Assembly (NCBI GenBank): GCA_002292895.1
Contig: DBCE01000174.1
Location: 1 to 11,551 of the forward strand
Source: Phycisphaerales bacterium UBA966
GTDB lineage: Bacteria; Planctomycetota; Phycisphaerae; Phycisphaerales; SM1A02
Direction of reading: 5' to 3'
DNA: 11,551 bases
Shown here piece after piece: positions 1 to 7,447 of this stretch; within the stretch, counting starts at the first letter, position 1, and each line of letters opens with the position of its first letter. Below the pieces are notes generated by a model. It ran no database searches. It was not told where the DNA came from and saw nothing but the letters and a program-made list of their open reading frames with translations. The translations under genes were made by a program, and so were the position numbers.

Positions 1-111
1 TGTGAGAATGCCAGCGGATGCGACGCCTGTACTCGCAGCCAAGCAACACACGCTTGAAGCGATCATTGTGGCGACCCGGTCAGTTTGATTGATGATGTGA
101 AATGAAATCAT
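1..111 (-). CDS. PEP-CTERM-like exported protein, N-terminal part only (runs off window)
   Basis: Only the first 37 codons lie in the window, and the frame stays open to the left edge. The translation starts MISFHIINQTDRVATMIASS and continues through a hydrophobic core ending ...GVASAGILT, a typical signal peptide with an AxA-like cleavage site. It is nearly identical to the first 37 residues of the complete protein at 8460-9170, so by paralogy it probably encodes a similar PEP-CTERM-like surface protein; the rest cannot be seen. The start ATG (111-109) overlaps the TGA of the dockerin-like gene upstream (110-108) as ATGA, which points to translational coupling. A GGAAGGA ribosome binding site lies just upstream of the ATG, inside the 3' end of that gene. 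The same ATGA junction and binding site recur at 9167-9170. Confidence 0.75.
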   Translation of the reverse strand, partial: MISFHIINQTDRVATMIASSVCCLAASTGVASAGILT

Positions 112-168
112 TGTGTTCCTTCCAAAGCGTCTGCGAGCATTTGAACGACTGAGCAAAGCCCTACTTGA
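1..168. repeat. Direct repeat, copy A (168 bp, partner at 9060-9227)
   Basis: Position by position this matches 9060-9227 with 14 mismatches and no gaps, about 92% identity by hand count. It covers the last 19 codons of a dockerin-like gene, the ATGA junction, and the signal peptide of a PEP-CTERM-like gene. Similarity stops abruptly after the shared ctacttga at 168/9227. The left limit is set by the window edge, so the repeat may be longer on that side in the genome, although the partner gene continues beyond 9060. Confidence 0.93.
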
Positions 169-2039
169 CCATCCGGGGTCAGAGCCCGCGCGGTTTCACC
201 GAGTTCGTCAAGGGTGGCAAACCCAAGCAATTCACTGGCTTGGTCAATGTAACTATACCGCTGTACGGGACGATTCCAACTTTGAGTGCCACATCCAATC
301 CAAGATGTTATTGGCCCGGTGAAGTCACCCCATCCACCGAGAAAGAGTCCCAGGTCTGCGCCATTGATGTTGCCATCCTGATTGAGGTCATAGAGTCGCT
401 GCCCTTCGTTCCCCACAGGTCCCCATTCCCCGAGGAGCATTCCTAAATCTGCGCCGTTGACTTGCAAGTCTCCGTTGAGGTCCGCCACCGGGGTGAGATA
501 CGCAAGACTTAGAGTGGAGGTTCCATTTTGAGTGCTCGAAACGACGGCGATGCCAATTCCTGCGGCGTTCATGTCGTGCACGCTCTCTACGACCATGCCC
601 AATGGGCGGATGGCGATGTCGTTTACGTTCCACGCGCACCAGTCCGTGGCCTCATTGGGCGCTGCCTTTCCCACCCAGATGTAGCCGTTCTTAAGAACCG
701 AAAGGTTGTTGTGGACGGGGGCGTTGCTGACTGCGCCGACCGCCAACCACCACGTTTCAGTCTCAACCCCCACGCTGTGCACATGGTGCAGAATCCGGGC
801 GATCGCCGATCCGCCTGCTCCATCGCTCGGGCGATCTTGCTGAAGTACGGTATGCAAATCCCACAGGTGCATCAAGGATGGATCTTGTGGGTCAATCGCA
901 GTGACAACTGCCGCGTGTGGTTTCGGACAGTTTGTTGAGTTACAAATGCCGAATTCACTTGTAGAAGACCTCACCTGGATCATTCCCGCATACGCCGCCG
1001 GCAAAGCCGAGCATGAAGGCGTAAACGCACCGAGCCTGAGATCCGTTACAGCCTCGTAAATCGGCGTCGGATTCGTACCTATCGATACGCAACGGTCTAA
1101 AGTCGAACCGTCGCAACCACGGCAATGGTCTATGAGCTGTTGTTGGGCCACATTGGTCCAGCAACAGAAGTCCCATTTCTGGGTGTCAACGCAGAAAGCG
1201 TTTGGACCGGAGATAGTGTTTCGAATTGACCCAATGGCGATGCAGTTTGACCATGTTGCTGGACCAGCCGCTCCATCCCACGCGACGCATGGCACAATCG
1301 CGCACCGCTTTCCTGTCGTAGGCCCCCACGAAGCACACCACGACGTGTCAGTCACTCCGGGCAGACGCGCAACGTCTGAAATGGATCCGTTTGAGGCAAT
1401 TGCACCGAAAAATCCGTCGTTCCATTGTCCGTCGTTCACAATCGCGGTAGTGCCAGCCACCATTGCTTTGTGTCCAGTCGTTGAGTCACGCGGACCGACA
1501 GCCGTCAGCAACGACGGCGGGGGCTGATCGAAGCAAACGCCGAGGTCGATGCCTTGAAAGGCGGTGGTCACGACCGGCTCGCTACTGAGATTGGCATCGG
1601 AGTACGACCATGCGGCAGCCTGCACAGACTTAGTGTCGCCTGATGAGACGATGATGCCGCCCACGACCGATCCGTCATCGTTCGAGTCAGATGCGACGGA
1701 GCCGATTGCGCCAGCCGGGAGCGGAAGAAGAGTCGGCAGATCGGTTGTGCCGATTCGCCAGGCTGCGCCGCGCAGGTCGCCCAGCGTCGGTAGCCCAGAC
1801 GGACTGACCGACGTCGTGCCGATAACGGTTTGTTCTCCGCAGAACCGAAATCGAAGGCCATCGCCCTTTGCGGAGACGCGCGGCCAGATCGCGAGATTCT
1901 GACCCACGGAACTGCCGGGCTCGTTGGAGTGCAGCACTCCGTTAAATACGACCACTCGGTAGAAAATGGGGTTGTCGGCCACGGCTTGCGCCGAAGGCAC
2001 CAGCATGATGAGAAGTAACTGACTCCACGACTTGTGCAT
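108..2039 (-). CDS. Large exported dockerin-like protein (643 aa), paralogue of the 9372-11411 protein
   Basis: A secreted protein of unknown function. Residues 1-19 form a signal peptide (MHKSWSQLLLIMLVPSAQA). Residues about 25-515 are rich in beta-type Gly/Ser/Thr/Trp sequence with motifs such as AIGSVASDSNDDGSVVGG (111-128), faintly like HAF-type propeller repeats; this is a resemblance only. There are many cysteines, including HCRGC (305-309) and CNSTNC (366-371). Two dockerin-type-I-like calcium-binding repeats follow at 519-540 (DLNGDLQVNGADLG) and 551-571 (DLNQDGNINGADLG), then a conserved tail (LGFATLDELGETARAL). The frame is open further upstream to 2372, but the ATG at 2039 is preferred because AAGGAG lies 7 bases before it and a signal peptide follows immediately. 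Repeat copy 1 is 47 bases upstream. The stop overlaps the next gene as ATGA. The paralogue shares all these landmarks. Cohesin partners are not present here. Confidence 0.9.
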   Translation of the reverse strand: MHKSWSQLLLIMLVPSAQAVADNPIFYRVVVFNGVLHSNEPGSSVGQNLAIWPRVSAKGDGLRFRFCGEQTVIGTTSVSPSGLPTLGDLRGAAWRIGTTDLPTLLPLPAGAIGSVASDSNDDGSVVGGIIVSSGDTKSVQAAAWSYSDANLSSEPVVTTAFQGIDLGVCFDQPPPSLLTAVGPRDSTTGHKAMVAGTTAIVNDGQWNDGFFGAIASNGSISDVARLPGVTDTSWCASWGPTTGKRCAIVPCVAWDGAAGPATWSNCIAIGSIRNTISGPNAFCVDTQKWDFCCWTNVAQQQLIDHCRGCDGSTLDRCVSIGTNPTPIYEAVTDLRLGAFTPSCSALPAAYAGMIQVRSSTSEFGICNSTNCPKPHAAVVTAIDPQDPSLMHLWDLHTVLQQDRPSDGAGGSAIARILHHVHSVGVETETWWLAVGAVSNAPVHNNLSVLKNGYIWVGKAAPNEATDWCAWNVNDIAIRPLGMVVESVHDMNAAGIGIAVVSSTQNGTSTLSLAYLTPVADLNGDLQVNGADLGMLLGEWGPVGNEGQRLYDLNQDGNINGADLGLFLGGWGDFTGPITSWIGCGTQSWNRPVQRYSYIDQASELLGFATLDELGETARALTPDGQVGLCSVVQMLADALEGTQ

Positions 2040-2046
2040 GTGATTT

Positions 2047-2052
2047 CTCCTT
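2047..2052 (-). promoter_or_regulatory. Ribosome binding site AAGGAG that fixes the start at 2039
   Basis: AAGGAG on the minus strand sits 7 bases before the ATG at 2039. It decides the start against the longer open frame reaching 2372, whose extra 111 codons would translate the repeat element and overlap the neighbouring gene. Confidence 0.8.
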
Positions 2053-2086
2053 GTTTGGACTTGCGCTCGAATGTCTGGCACCTCAA

Positions 2087-2216
2087 CACCGTTTGACCCG
2101 CCCCGCTGTGACCGACCAATCCGCCAGATTTTGAAATTTCTTTTGAACTCCCCTGATCGCGCTCTCCGGTTCACGGCCGAATGAGCGTTTGTAGGGCAGG
2201 GCGCCGCTTTCGGCGC
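2087..2216 (-). promoter_or_regulatory. Upstream repeat, copy 1 (putative shared promoter/leader)
   Basis: About 130 bp, near-identical to 4310-4439 and 11421-11551 and partly to 8261-8370. The best conserved core, on the minus strand, is GAAATTTCAAAATCTGGCGG followed by ATTGGTCGGTCACAGCGGGG. The end far from the gene holds a hairpin (2201-2216: GCGCCG, loop CTTT, CGGCGC). It fills the gap between the zinc-ribbon gene stop (2272) and the dockerin-like gene (start 2039). I see no clear sigma-70 -35/-10 pair, so the promoter reading rests on position and conservation, not on a known motif. Confidence 0.7.
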
Positions 2217-2271
2217 TGTCTGAGTTCTTCGGTTCGGTCCAAAGCCGCGTACTGCGGCAACGCCCACCGAC

Positions 2272-2973
2272 TTAGCGGGAGATTCGCCTAAACAAGTTGG
2301 CGAGGCGATCAGGGGGGTGCTTGCAAGGCTCGCTATACAGCCATACTGCGAAAGTGCCTCCGCCAAGCGCAAAGAGGCAGAGAAACCAGCCCAAGAGCTC
2401 GTTGGGCCACCAGTCTGGGTTCCAGCTCGTGCCGGACGGATTCAACCCAATGGTGACTGCGGAAGCCGCGCGGAGCGCCACTTCAATCGCCAGTCCGGCG
2501 CCGGCGGTTCCACAGATGGCGAGTGCCGTGAAGAGCAAGAACCACGAACGCCGCGAGATTGCGAGGGCGCGGTCCTCCGCTCGTTGCGCCTCTCCACACT
2601 CTGGGCAAGACACGAGTTCCGCTCGCCCTTGCAAGGCGTATCCGCACCGATCGCATTTCTGCACGAGCGCGGAATTCTTCACGAGCCAGCGCACAACAAA
2701 CCATGCCAGTAGCACCCACGTCAGGGACAAGGCCATATCCAGCAGGACTCCAAACAGATCGACGCTCCAACTTCCGAAACCCGACGAAGCGGACCGAGCG
2801 GCGTCGCTACCAATCGTTAGCCAAGGGGCGACGCCCAGCTCGACGATCCATCTTGCCGGCTGAGCTGGGGAGACGACATGCACGGCGTGAGACACCCACA
2901 CATAAAGCAGTACAGGTGCCCACGCCATTGCCACGCAACAGCCGACCGCGATCGTTCGATTCCGCATCATCAT
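2272..2973 (-). CDS. Zinc-ribbon membrane protein (233 aa), function unknown
   Basis: Four hydrophobic segments are visible, at about residues 8-30, 72-97, 144-166 and 192-213. A zinc ribbon lies between the second and third: CDRCGYALQGRAELVSCPEC, with metal ligands Cys107, Cys110, Cys123 and Cys126. Such KCDRCGY...CPECG ribbons between membrane helices are common in planctomycete hypothetical proteins; no enzymatic motif is seen. The ribbon and the Arg-rich stretch after it are probably cytoplasmic. The gene follows the Cys-rich exported protein after only 19 bases, so the two are likely co-transcribed from repeat copy 2. The start is one of three consecutive ATG codons (2973, 2970, 2967); none has a strong ribosome binding site, so the exact start is uncertain. 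The 6545-7447 protein has a comparable design, but I see no clear sequence similarity between them. Confidence 0.85.
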   Translation of the reverse strand: MMMRNRTIAVGCCVAMAWAPVLLYVWVSHAVHVVSPAQPARWIVELGVAPWLTIGSDAARSASSGFGSWSVDLFGVLLDMALSLTWVLLAWFVVRWLVKNSALVQKCDRCGYALQGRAELVSCPECGEAQRAEDRALAISRRSWFLLFTALAICGTAGAGLAIEVALRAASAVTIGLNPSGTSWNPDWWPNELLGWFLCLFALGGGTFAVWLYSEPCKHPPDRLANLFRRISR

Positions 2974-2992
2974 GTGCTGTGATCCACAAATC

Positions 2993-4126
2993 CTAATGGC
3001 AGAGTGCTACCTGAGCGGTACACACATTCATCGCGGCCGTGATGCAGTCTTCACGAGTCGCCGCCGCAGCCATCATGCAATTCCTGCGGGTGAAATCGGC
3101 GGCCGCGACGCAGGCACTCCGCACGGCTACCGCCTCATTGATTGCGGAGGCGAAGATGCTGGAGCAAGCCGCTTGCGCCGAAACTGTAGGGATTAGGCAG
3201 CCCGCAGCACAAAAGAAGAGCCCAAAGCCCCCGGTCCCCGCCGTGCACAGCAGCAGGCAGGTGACCTGCATCACCAGGGCCATCGCCACGCTCTGTTCCC
3301 ACGCCGAATGCGCCGCGGTGTACGCGTTCGAGAAGGCGACATTGCAACCTGTCCCAGTGACTGCATGGGCCGTGTTGCACGCACGGACCGATACATTGTG
3401 GGAGTCGTTGCAAGCTGCAACCGCAGCCTCATATTGTGCGGCGGCTGCTACCACACACGGGTCCTCGCTGGAGCTGGCGGCGATCTCGGGTAGGTCGTGC
3501 CGGAAACCCTCATCCAAACTTGCCGCCCCCTGATTTAGACTGATGTTTCCGTTGGAGAAGAGCGGGTCTCCAGGATCCGCGTAATACAAGGGAAGAAATG
3601 CCCACTCAGTCGCGCCGTCGTCTGACTTCCTGGACGCTGCAACTCCAAACATGTGCACGCGAGCCCTGGGAGTCGCCAGAATCACCATTGTGCTCGCGAA
3701 TGCCATTCCTCGCTGACGGGCAAGAGTTCGGAGTTCTTGGCTGAGATTTCCGGCGTCGAGATCTGCGGGTACCCACTGCGCGATCGTGACAGTAAAGTCC
3801 TGATTCAGGTGATTCCTTCCGGAATAGCGGCCAGGGCCGGTCATCCGCTCGGAAATGGAGTACGCCCAGTGCTCCGCGTCCCAGGCAACGCCGAAGAGCG
3901 CAACGAATGCCGCGGAGTTCGCTCGAAACAAATCGGCTTCCGTGATGGCATCTTGCTTGTTTAACACGTACTCGCCCGTGACTGTCAATTGTTCGGTGGG
4001 TGCGGTGGACCAGGCGGCAGCGGCGCGCGGGCTGGTAAACGGCACGCCCGCGGGTAGCACCCAAGTTCCCACAGCGAGGACCGTGGCTAACAGCGCGAGG
4101 CATTGAAATGGCGAGTTTGACTTCAT
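2993..4126 (-). CDS. Exported protein with 11-residue-spaced cysteines (377 aa), function unknown
   Basis: I do not recognise a family. Residues 1-27 resemble a signal peptide (MKSNSPFQCLALLATVLAVG...). Residues 40-215 form a mixed region with no known motif. From about 220 the protein becomes Ala- and Cys-rich and probably helical. Cysteines stand at 239, 250 and 261, then 310 and 321, then 339, 350 and 361, each step exactly 11 residues. Between them lies a strongly hydrophobic stretch (281-315) with further Cys at 290, 294, 306 and 310, which could be a membrane hairpin. Eleven residues equal about three helical turns, so the cysteines of each row would share one face, suitable for disulfides between helices or for metal. 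The ATG at 4126 is preceded by a weak AAAGG some 12 bases away. It is the first gene after repeat copy 2 and is followed by the zinc-ribbon gene. Confidence 0.8.
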   Translation of the reverse strand: MKSNSPFQCLALLATVLAVGTWVLPAGVPFTSPRAAAAWSTAPTEQLTVTGEYVLNKQDAITEADLFRANSAAFVALFGVAWDAEHWAYSISERMTGPGRYSGRNHLNQDFTVTIAQWVPADLDAGNLSQELRTLARQRGMAFASTMVILATPRARVHMFGVAASRKSDDGATEWAFLPLYYADPGDPLFSNGNISLNQGAASLDEGFRHDLPEIAASSSEDPCVVAAAAQYEAAVAACNDSHNVSVRACNTAHAVTGTGCNVAFSNAYTAAHSAWEQSVAMALVMQVTCLLLCTAGTGGFGLFFCAAGCLIPTVSAQAACSSIFASAINEAVAVRSACVAAADFTRRNCMMAAAATREDCITAAMNVCTAQVALCH

Positions 4127-4309
4127 TTGAAACGGTGGCCTTTCTAGACTGGATTCGTGACCTTGAGACTTGCTACATCAATCATGTGCACACACAAGGG
4201 GGGTGGTTAGCACCGGCCGCGATCGGGAAGTAGTCAGCATTCGTTGTCTCCATAAATTGTTGAATGTGTTTAGTGGTGGATTTCCGTCTCGAATGATGGA
4301 CCCCCCTAT

Positions 4310-4439
4310 CACCGTCTGACTCGCCCCGATGTGACAGGCCAATCCGCCAGATTTTGAAATTTCCTTTTAACTCCCCCGATCGCGCTCTCCGGTTCACGGT
4401 CGAATGAGCGTTTGTGGGGCAGGGCGCGGCATCCCGTGC
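4310..4439 (-). promoter_or_regulatory. Upstream repeat, copy 2 (putative shared promoter/leader)
   Basis: This copy shares the core AATCTGGCGGATTGG and the flanking GTCACATCGGGGCG and CCGGAGAGCGCGATC blocks (minus strand) with the other copies. The distal hairpin at 4424-4439 is GCGCGG, loop CATC, CCGTGC on the plus strand, so pairing is kept with one G-T wobble. An outer gggca/tgccc pairing extends it. It is the copy farthest from its gene: 183 bases separate it from the ATG at 4126, leaving room for a leader at 4127-4309, in which I see no further recognisable element. Confidence 0.7.
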
Positions 4440-4781
4440 TGCCCGGTCCGCCCCCTCGATCCGCCTCTACAAACGCGGGGATTCCCCGCGTTCGAGCGCA
4501 GCGGTCGTAATCGGGCAATTGCATGCCATAATTATCAGAATCACGCGCACTAAACCACTAGCCACAAAGATAAGTAGGGATCACGGTTCAGTCCCCTGTG
4601 GTCTGCGCCTCGTTTCCCTTGGACGTCAGTGATCTCGAGGGTGGCTTCGACTTGTTCCCAGCTCGCGCCACGGAGGCGCATGATGAGAAGGCAGAAGGCG
4701 GGTCGCTTCAGCGACTGGCGCAGCCTTCATGCTTCACGCGATGCAGAGGCTGGTCTCGCTCGAAGTTGCTGCACTTTCCGC
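4440..4781. other. Gene-free stretch after the sigma-factor gene
   Basis: I see no convincing gene on either strand; the open frames here are short and have no supporting start or family resemblance. It holds a perfect hairpin at 4472-4492 (AACGCGGGG, loop ATT, CCCCGCGTT) and a small one at 4702-4715 (GTCGC, loop TTCA, GCGAC), the latter about 65 bases past the sigma-factor stop. Neither has a T-tract, so a terminator role is only possible. The stretch separates the kinase/sigma operon from repeat copy 2. Confidence 0.5.
4472..4492. terminator. Perfect 9-bp hairpin, possible terminator
   Basis: AACGCGGGG and CCCCGCGTT pair perfectly around an ATT loop. It lies about 290 bases after the sigma-factor stop and just before repeat copy 2 in transcription order. 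No run of T follows on either strand, so if it ends transcription it is not a classical intrinsic terminator. Confidence 0.3.
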
Positions 4782-5342
4782 TCAGGCCAATTCCCGGAGC
4801 TCTCTCTGAAGATTCAACCTGATCCGCTGCCAGCGCTTGCGGACCGCTGCCGCTTGGAGGCCCGTGGCGACTGCAATCTGATCCCACGGAATGCGGTCAT
4901 TCCGCATCCTCACGATCGCTCGATCGACAGGATCGAGCGTGATCAACGCGGCTGCAACTCTGGTTCGCAACTCGTCATTCATTTGTTCGGGCACCCCGAA
5001 TGACCCCGACCCCGGGGCTCGGACCGAACTGTCCACTTGATAAGCGTCCTCCGGCATCTGCTGACCCGCGAGCAGGCGGCGCCGCGCCTTTCGAATGGAA
5101 TCAAAGGTCACGTGCCTCGCAAACCAGAACGCCAGCCGTCGGACGTCCTCCTTCTTGATGACTTGCGGATAGCGCATCAGGAACACGAAGAGATCGTGCA
5201 TGGTCGTGGATGCGATGTCGCTCGTATGCAGGTCGCAGGTTCGACGCCCGTTCCTACAGGCACGTATGTGCGGATAGAGAGCCTCGGCCAGCCCCGCGGG
5301 GATTCGCTCATGGTTCGGAGGTTCTGCTTGGCTCTCTGTCAT
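4782..5342 (-). CDS. ECF-type RNA polymerase sigma factor (186 aa)
   Basis: Length and layout fit an extracytoplasmic-function sigma factor, which would direct RNA polymerase to a small set of promoters. The N-terminal half (about 45-90: MHDLFVFLMRYPQ...LAFWFARHVTFDSIRKARRR) matches region 2, which binds the -10 element and core polymerase. Residues about 125-183 match region 4, with the helix-turn-helix IPWDQIAVATGLQAAAVRKR (151-170) preceded by LDPVDRAIVRMR. The start is the ATG at 5342, with GGAGGT four bases upstream, rather than the GTG at 5348 that overlaps this site. It overlaps the 3' end of the kinase gene by 35 bases and is last in the operon. No anti-sigma gene adjoins; the kinase is the obvious candidate regulator, as in planctomycete sigma groups known to be encoded beside Ser/Thr kinases. 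The region 2 match is diverged, so the exact ECF group is uncertain. Confidence 0.85.
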   Translation of the reverse strand: MTESQAEPPNHERIPAGLAEALYPHIRACRNGRRTCDLHTSDIASTTMHDLFVFLMRYPQVIKKEDVRRLAFWFARHVTFDSIRKARRRLLAGQQMPEDAYQVDSSVRAPGSGSFGVPEQMNDELRTRVAAALITLDPVDRAIVRMRNDRIPWDQIAVATGLQAAAVRKRWQRIRLNLQRELRELA

Positions 5343-6555
5343 CGTCACCTCCGCGATGGCTGGTTGAACCCTCAGGAGAAAGATACAGGAGGGTGCCGAT
5401 GAGTGCGCCGATCACGATTACCGTGATGATGCTTCGGAGGACGCAGATCCTCTGGCTCCGCTTCTGCAGGTGATCCGCAAGCTCCGCTGCGTTAAAGCCG
5501 CCATTGATCGCTTCGATCGACGCAGTTGCGAGGGCCCGGCGCATCGTCGGCGGACCCCACGGGATCCCCGCACCCTTGCGCGGCAGGCAGCCAAGAGAGA
5601 GCCACAGTCCAAGTGCTGCAAGCGCACGTACGTCGCGTTCCGCCGACGCCGATCCGCCCGCACCGAAGTCGAGCAGCCTCAGGTTTCCGCCACGGTCGAG
5701 CATGATGTTCATGGGGTTGATGTCACCGTGTCCAAGGCCATCGGCATGAAGCAACGAGAGCGCCATGGCTAGCAGGGCCAGCTCCTTCATGGCTTCCAAC
5801 GGGTCAACCTGCCGTTCGGCCGCAGCGATCGCCGAGAGCGTGAATCCATCGACACGCTCCATCACAATGTAGGCGGCACCGTTGGTCGCGTCGCCAGAGT
5901 CGACGATGCGAATCCCACACGGCGTCGCAACCTTCGCGGCGAAGCGCGCCTCGGGGTGCCAAGAGTCACCGTTGCGAGATACCCGCGGCAGCAACTTCAC
6001 CACCAATGGACCGGCCGTCTCGTCACCGTGATCAACCTCGGCGTCGAGCGGAAGCAATCTTCCATCGAAACGCAGCCGGTCGATGCAGCGATGGACCGAT
6101 CCGCCTGACCCCCTCGCGATCCTTTCTCCTACGCGGAAGCGTGGCGCGCCATCGGCAAGTTCCGGGCCGACCGCTGCCGGCGCCGTGTCGTCGCGCGGCA
6201 CGTCATCGACGAGCTCAAGTGCATTCAACGCCCGGCGGAGGGTCTGTAGCCACGCGGGATGGCGGTCGGCCAACCATTCCCCGACAACTTCCCGATGTGG
6301 GCCACACGCCGTCAGCACCTGGTGCGCCACCTCCTGCGCTGCGAAGTGGTGCCGTTCCGGATCGACGGCGGGCGAGTACCTGCGGATCGTCGGGATGAGA
6401 AGGTGCTCGCGGAGACAGCGTTCGGCGTCCTCGGCGACGCGCTCGGCAAGTTCCTGATCGCGACCATCGCCGGATGGTGCTGCGAGCAGTGGGGCAAACC
6501 GCGAAGGGCGCCACGATGCCAGCGGCTGCTGGTCGATGGGCGGGTTACGCCCCAT
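5308..6555 (-). CDS. Transmembrane Ser/Thr protein kinase, divergent (415 aa)
   Basis: A protein kinase fold is visible from about residue 140. The glycine loop is GERIARGSGGSV (143-154), the ATP-binding lysine is probably Lys187 in LVVKLLP, the catalytic loop is HGDINPMN (276-283, Asp278 and Asn283), and the metal-binding DFG is at 296-298. Asp308 in DVRALAALGLWLSLG fits helix F. Only about 10 residues separate DFG from Asp308, so the usual activation segment with its APE motif is missing. The first 120 residues are an unrecognised helical domain. A single membrane helix (about 371-392, IITVIVIGALIGTLLYL) leaves a short acidic tail of about 22 residues outside, so no large external sensor is attached. 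AAGGTGG lies 7 bases before the ATG. It overlaps the upstream membrane gene by 11 bases and the sigma-factor gene by 35. The key catalytic residues are present, so it may be active, but an ATP-binding scaffold role is possible. Confidence 0.87.
   Translation of the reverse strand: MGRNPPIDQQPLASWRPSRFAPLLAAPSGDGRDQELAERVAEDAERCLREHLLIPTIRRYSPAVDPERHHFAAQEVAHQVLTACGPHREVVGEWLADRHPAWLQTLRRALNALELVDDVPRDDTAPAAVGPELADGAPRFRVGERIARGSGGSVHRCIDRLRFDGRLLPLDAEVDHGDETAGPLVVKLLPRVSRNGDSWHPEARFAAKVATPCGIRIVDSGDATNGAAYIVMERVDGFTLSAIAAAERQVDPLEAMKELALLAMALSLLHADGLGHGDINPMNIMLDRGGNLRLLDFGAGGSASAERDVRALAALGLWLSLGCLPRKGAGIPWGPPTMRRALATASIEAINGGFNAAELADHLQKRSQRICVLRSIITVIVIGALIGTLLYLSPEGSTSHRGGDDDREPSRTSEP
5347..5352 (-). 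promoter_or_regulatory. Ribosome binding site GGAGGT for the sigma-factor gene
   Basis: GGAGGT lies four bases before the ATG at 5342 and inside the 3' end of the kinase gene. It favours this ATG over the in-frame GTG at 5348, which would use part of the site itself. Confidence 0.75.
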
Positions 6556-7447
6556 TTGGAATCCACCTTCGGAGGCTTCTAGTCGCGTCGATGAAGGCGA
6601 TGAACCAGAGCAAAGCAGCGAGGTAAAGCGACACGCTGACTACACGCCAAGCTGCAAACTCGTACAACCCGGGCCCGCCTTGCGGGTACGGTCTTCCAAT
6701 CCCCACGAGCGGCAAAGCTGCAATCAGGCAGGGAATTGCCGCCCACACAGCGACCGCTATTACTCCGCGGCGATGCACGCGCACACCACCCCACGCGCGC
6801 AGCCGGTGCGCCGAGTCGGCCTGGCATGTGGTGCGCATTCGCTCGTAGGACCGCATGCGGGACCAGAGCGCGGCCGCCGTCGTAATGGTGGCGAAGGAGA
6901 GTAGCGCGTACACAATGAGCAGCATGAGCGACCGATCGCGGATACCGATCACCCACGGCAGGAGAATCGCGAGCATTGCCAGTGCTGCCCCCGGAGCCCG
7001 GTCCTCAAGGCCGGCTGAGATCGCGTGCATGCGTGACCGTGGCGGCCGTGGGAGGCTGGGAAAGTGTCGGACAATCGTGTCGAGCCTCACGCAGGTCCAT
7101 AGCGCTGCAGCGAGGAGGACAAACTGCAATCCCTTCAGCCCGTTGGCGACCAGCTCTGGAACCGCGTTTTGATGAACTGTGGACGCCACCCCAATCGCCA
7201 CCAATTGGGTGATGAAACCTGCGGCCACGACGACCGTGATCCAGCGAAATCGGGTGGCTTGCAGCAGCGTAGGGCGCGCGGCCTCTGCTGCCACCGCGCC
7301 TCTCGCGACGAACTCTCGGCAGCAACGATCGCACACTGGACTTTTGGCTTCAGTTGGCCTGTCCAAGCCGCAGATTCGGCACGTGGCGTCCCCAACTTCG
7401 CTACGCGCGTCGTCTGAGTCCCGGGGGGGTTGACTGGGGGCATTCAT
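6545..7447 (-). CDS. Zinc-ribbon polytopic membrane protein (300 aa), function unknown
   Basis: The N-terminus carries a short zinc-ribbon-like motif, CRICG (Cys23, Cys26) and CDRCC (Cys39, Cys42, Cys43). About six hydrophobic segments follow, at roughly residues 70-90, 104-122, 150-170, 173-193, 228-250 and 266-287. No transporter or enzyme motif is recognised. The ribbon is probably cytoplasmic, where it could contact the kinase or sigma factor made from the same transcript; that is inference. The ATG at 7447 shares one base with the TGA of the exported Cys-rich gene (TGATG), and the stop lies 11 bases inside the kinase gene, so translation of all three is probably coupled. The CxxC ribbon plus membrane helices recalls the 2272-2973 protein, which likewise follows an exported Cys-rich protein. 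Confidence 0.85.
   Translation of the reverse strand: MNAPSQPPRDSDDARSEVGDATCRICGLDRPTEAKSPVCDRCCREFVARGAVAAEAARPTLLQATRFRWITVVVAAGFITQLVAIGVASTVHQNAVPELVANGLKGLQFVLLAAALWTCVRLDTIVRHFPSLPRPPRSRMHAISAGLEDRAPGAALAMLAILLPWVIGIRDRSLMLLIVYALLSFATITTAAALWSRMRSYERMRTTCQADSAHRLRAWGGVRVHRRGVIAVAVWAAIPCLIAALPLVGIGRPYPQGGPGLYEFAAWRVVSVSLYLAALLWFIAFIDATRSLRRWIPNGA

Noticed and set aside
528..1902. Plus-strand open frames opposite the dockerin-like gene
   Set aside because: They mirror a well-supported minus-strand gene, have no recognisable domains, and lack ribosome binding sites; similar shadows occur opposite the kinase and the 2272-2973 gene.
2087..2216. The ~130 bp repeat as an insertion sequence or miniature transposon
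   Set aside because: No terminal inverted repeats spanning the element, no flanking target duplications, and all four copies share orientation and position relative to genes. A mobile origin cannot be excluded, but the sequence does not show it.
2040..2372. Extension of the 108-2039 gene to an earlier ATG at 2372 (754 aa)
   Set aside because: The extra part translates the upstream repeat, overlaps the zinc-ribbon gene by about 100 bases, and would bury the signal peptide; a good AAGGAG site precedes the ATG at 2039.
4471..4500. tRNA suggested by a GTTCGAGC-like T-loop in the gene-free stretch
   Set aside because: The TTCGA follows a simple hairpin; no D-arm, anticodon arm or acceptor pairing can be drawn around it on either strand.
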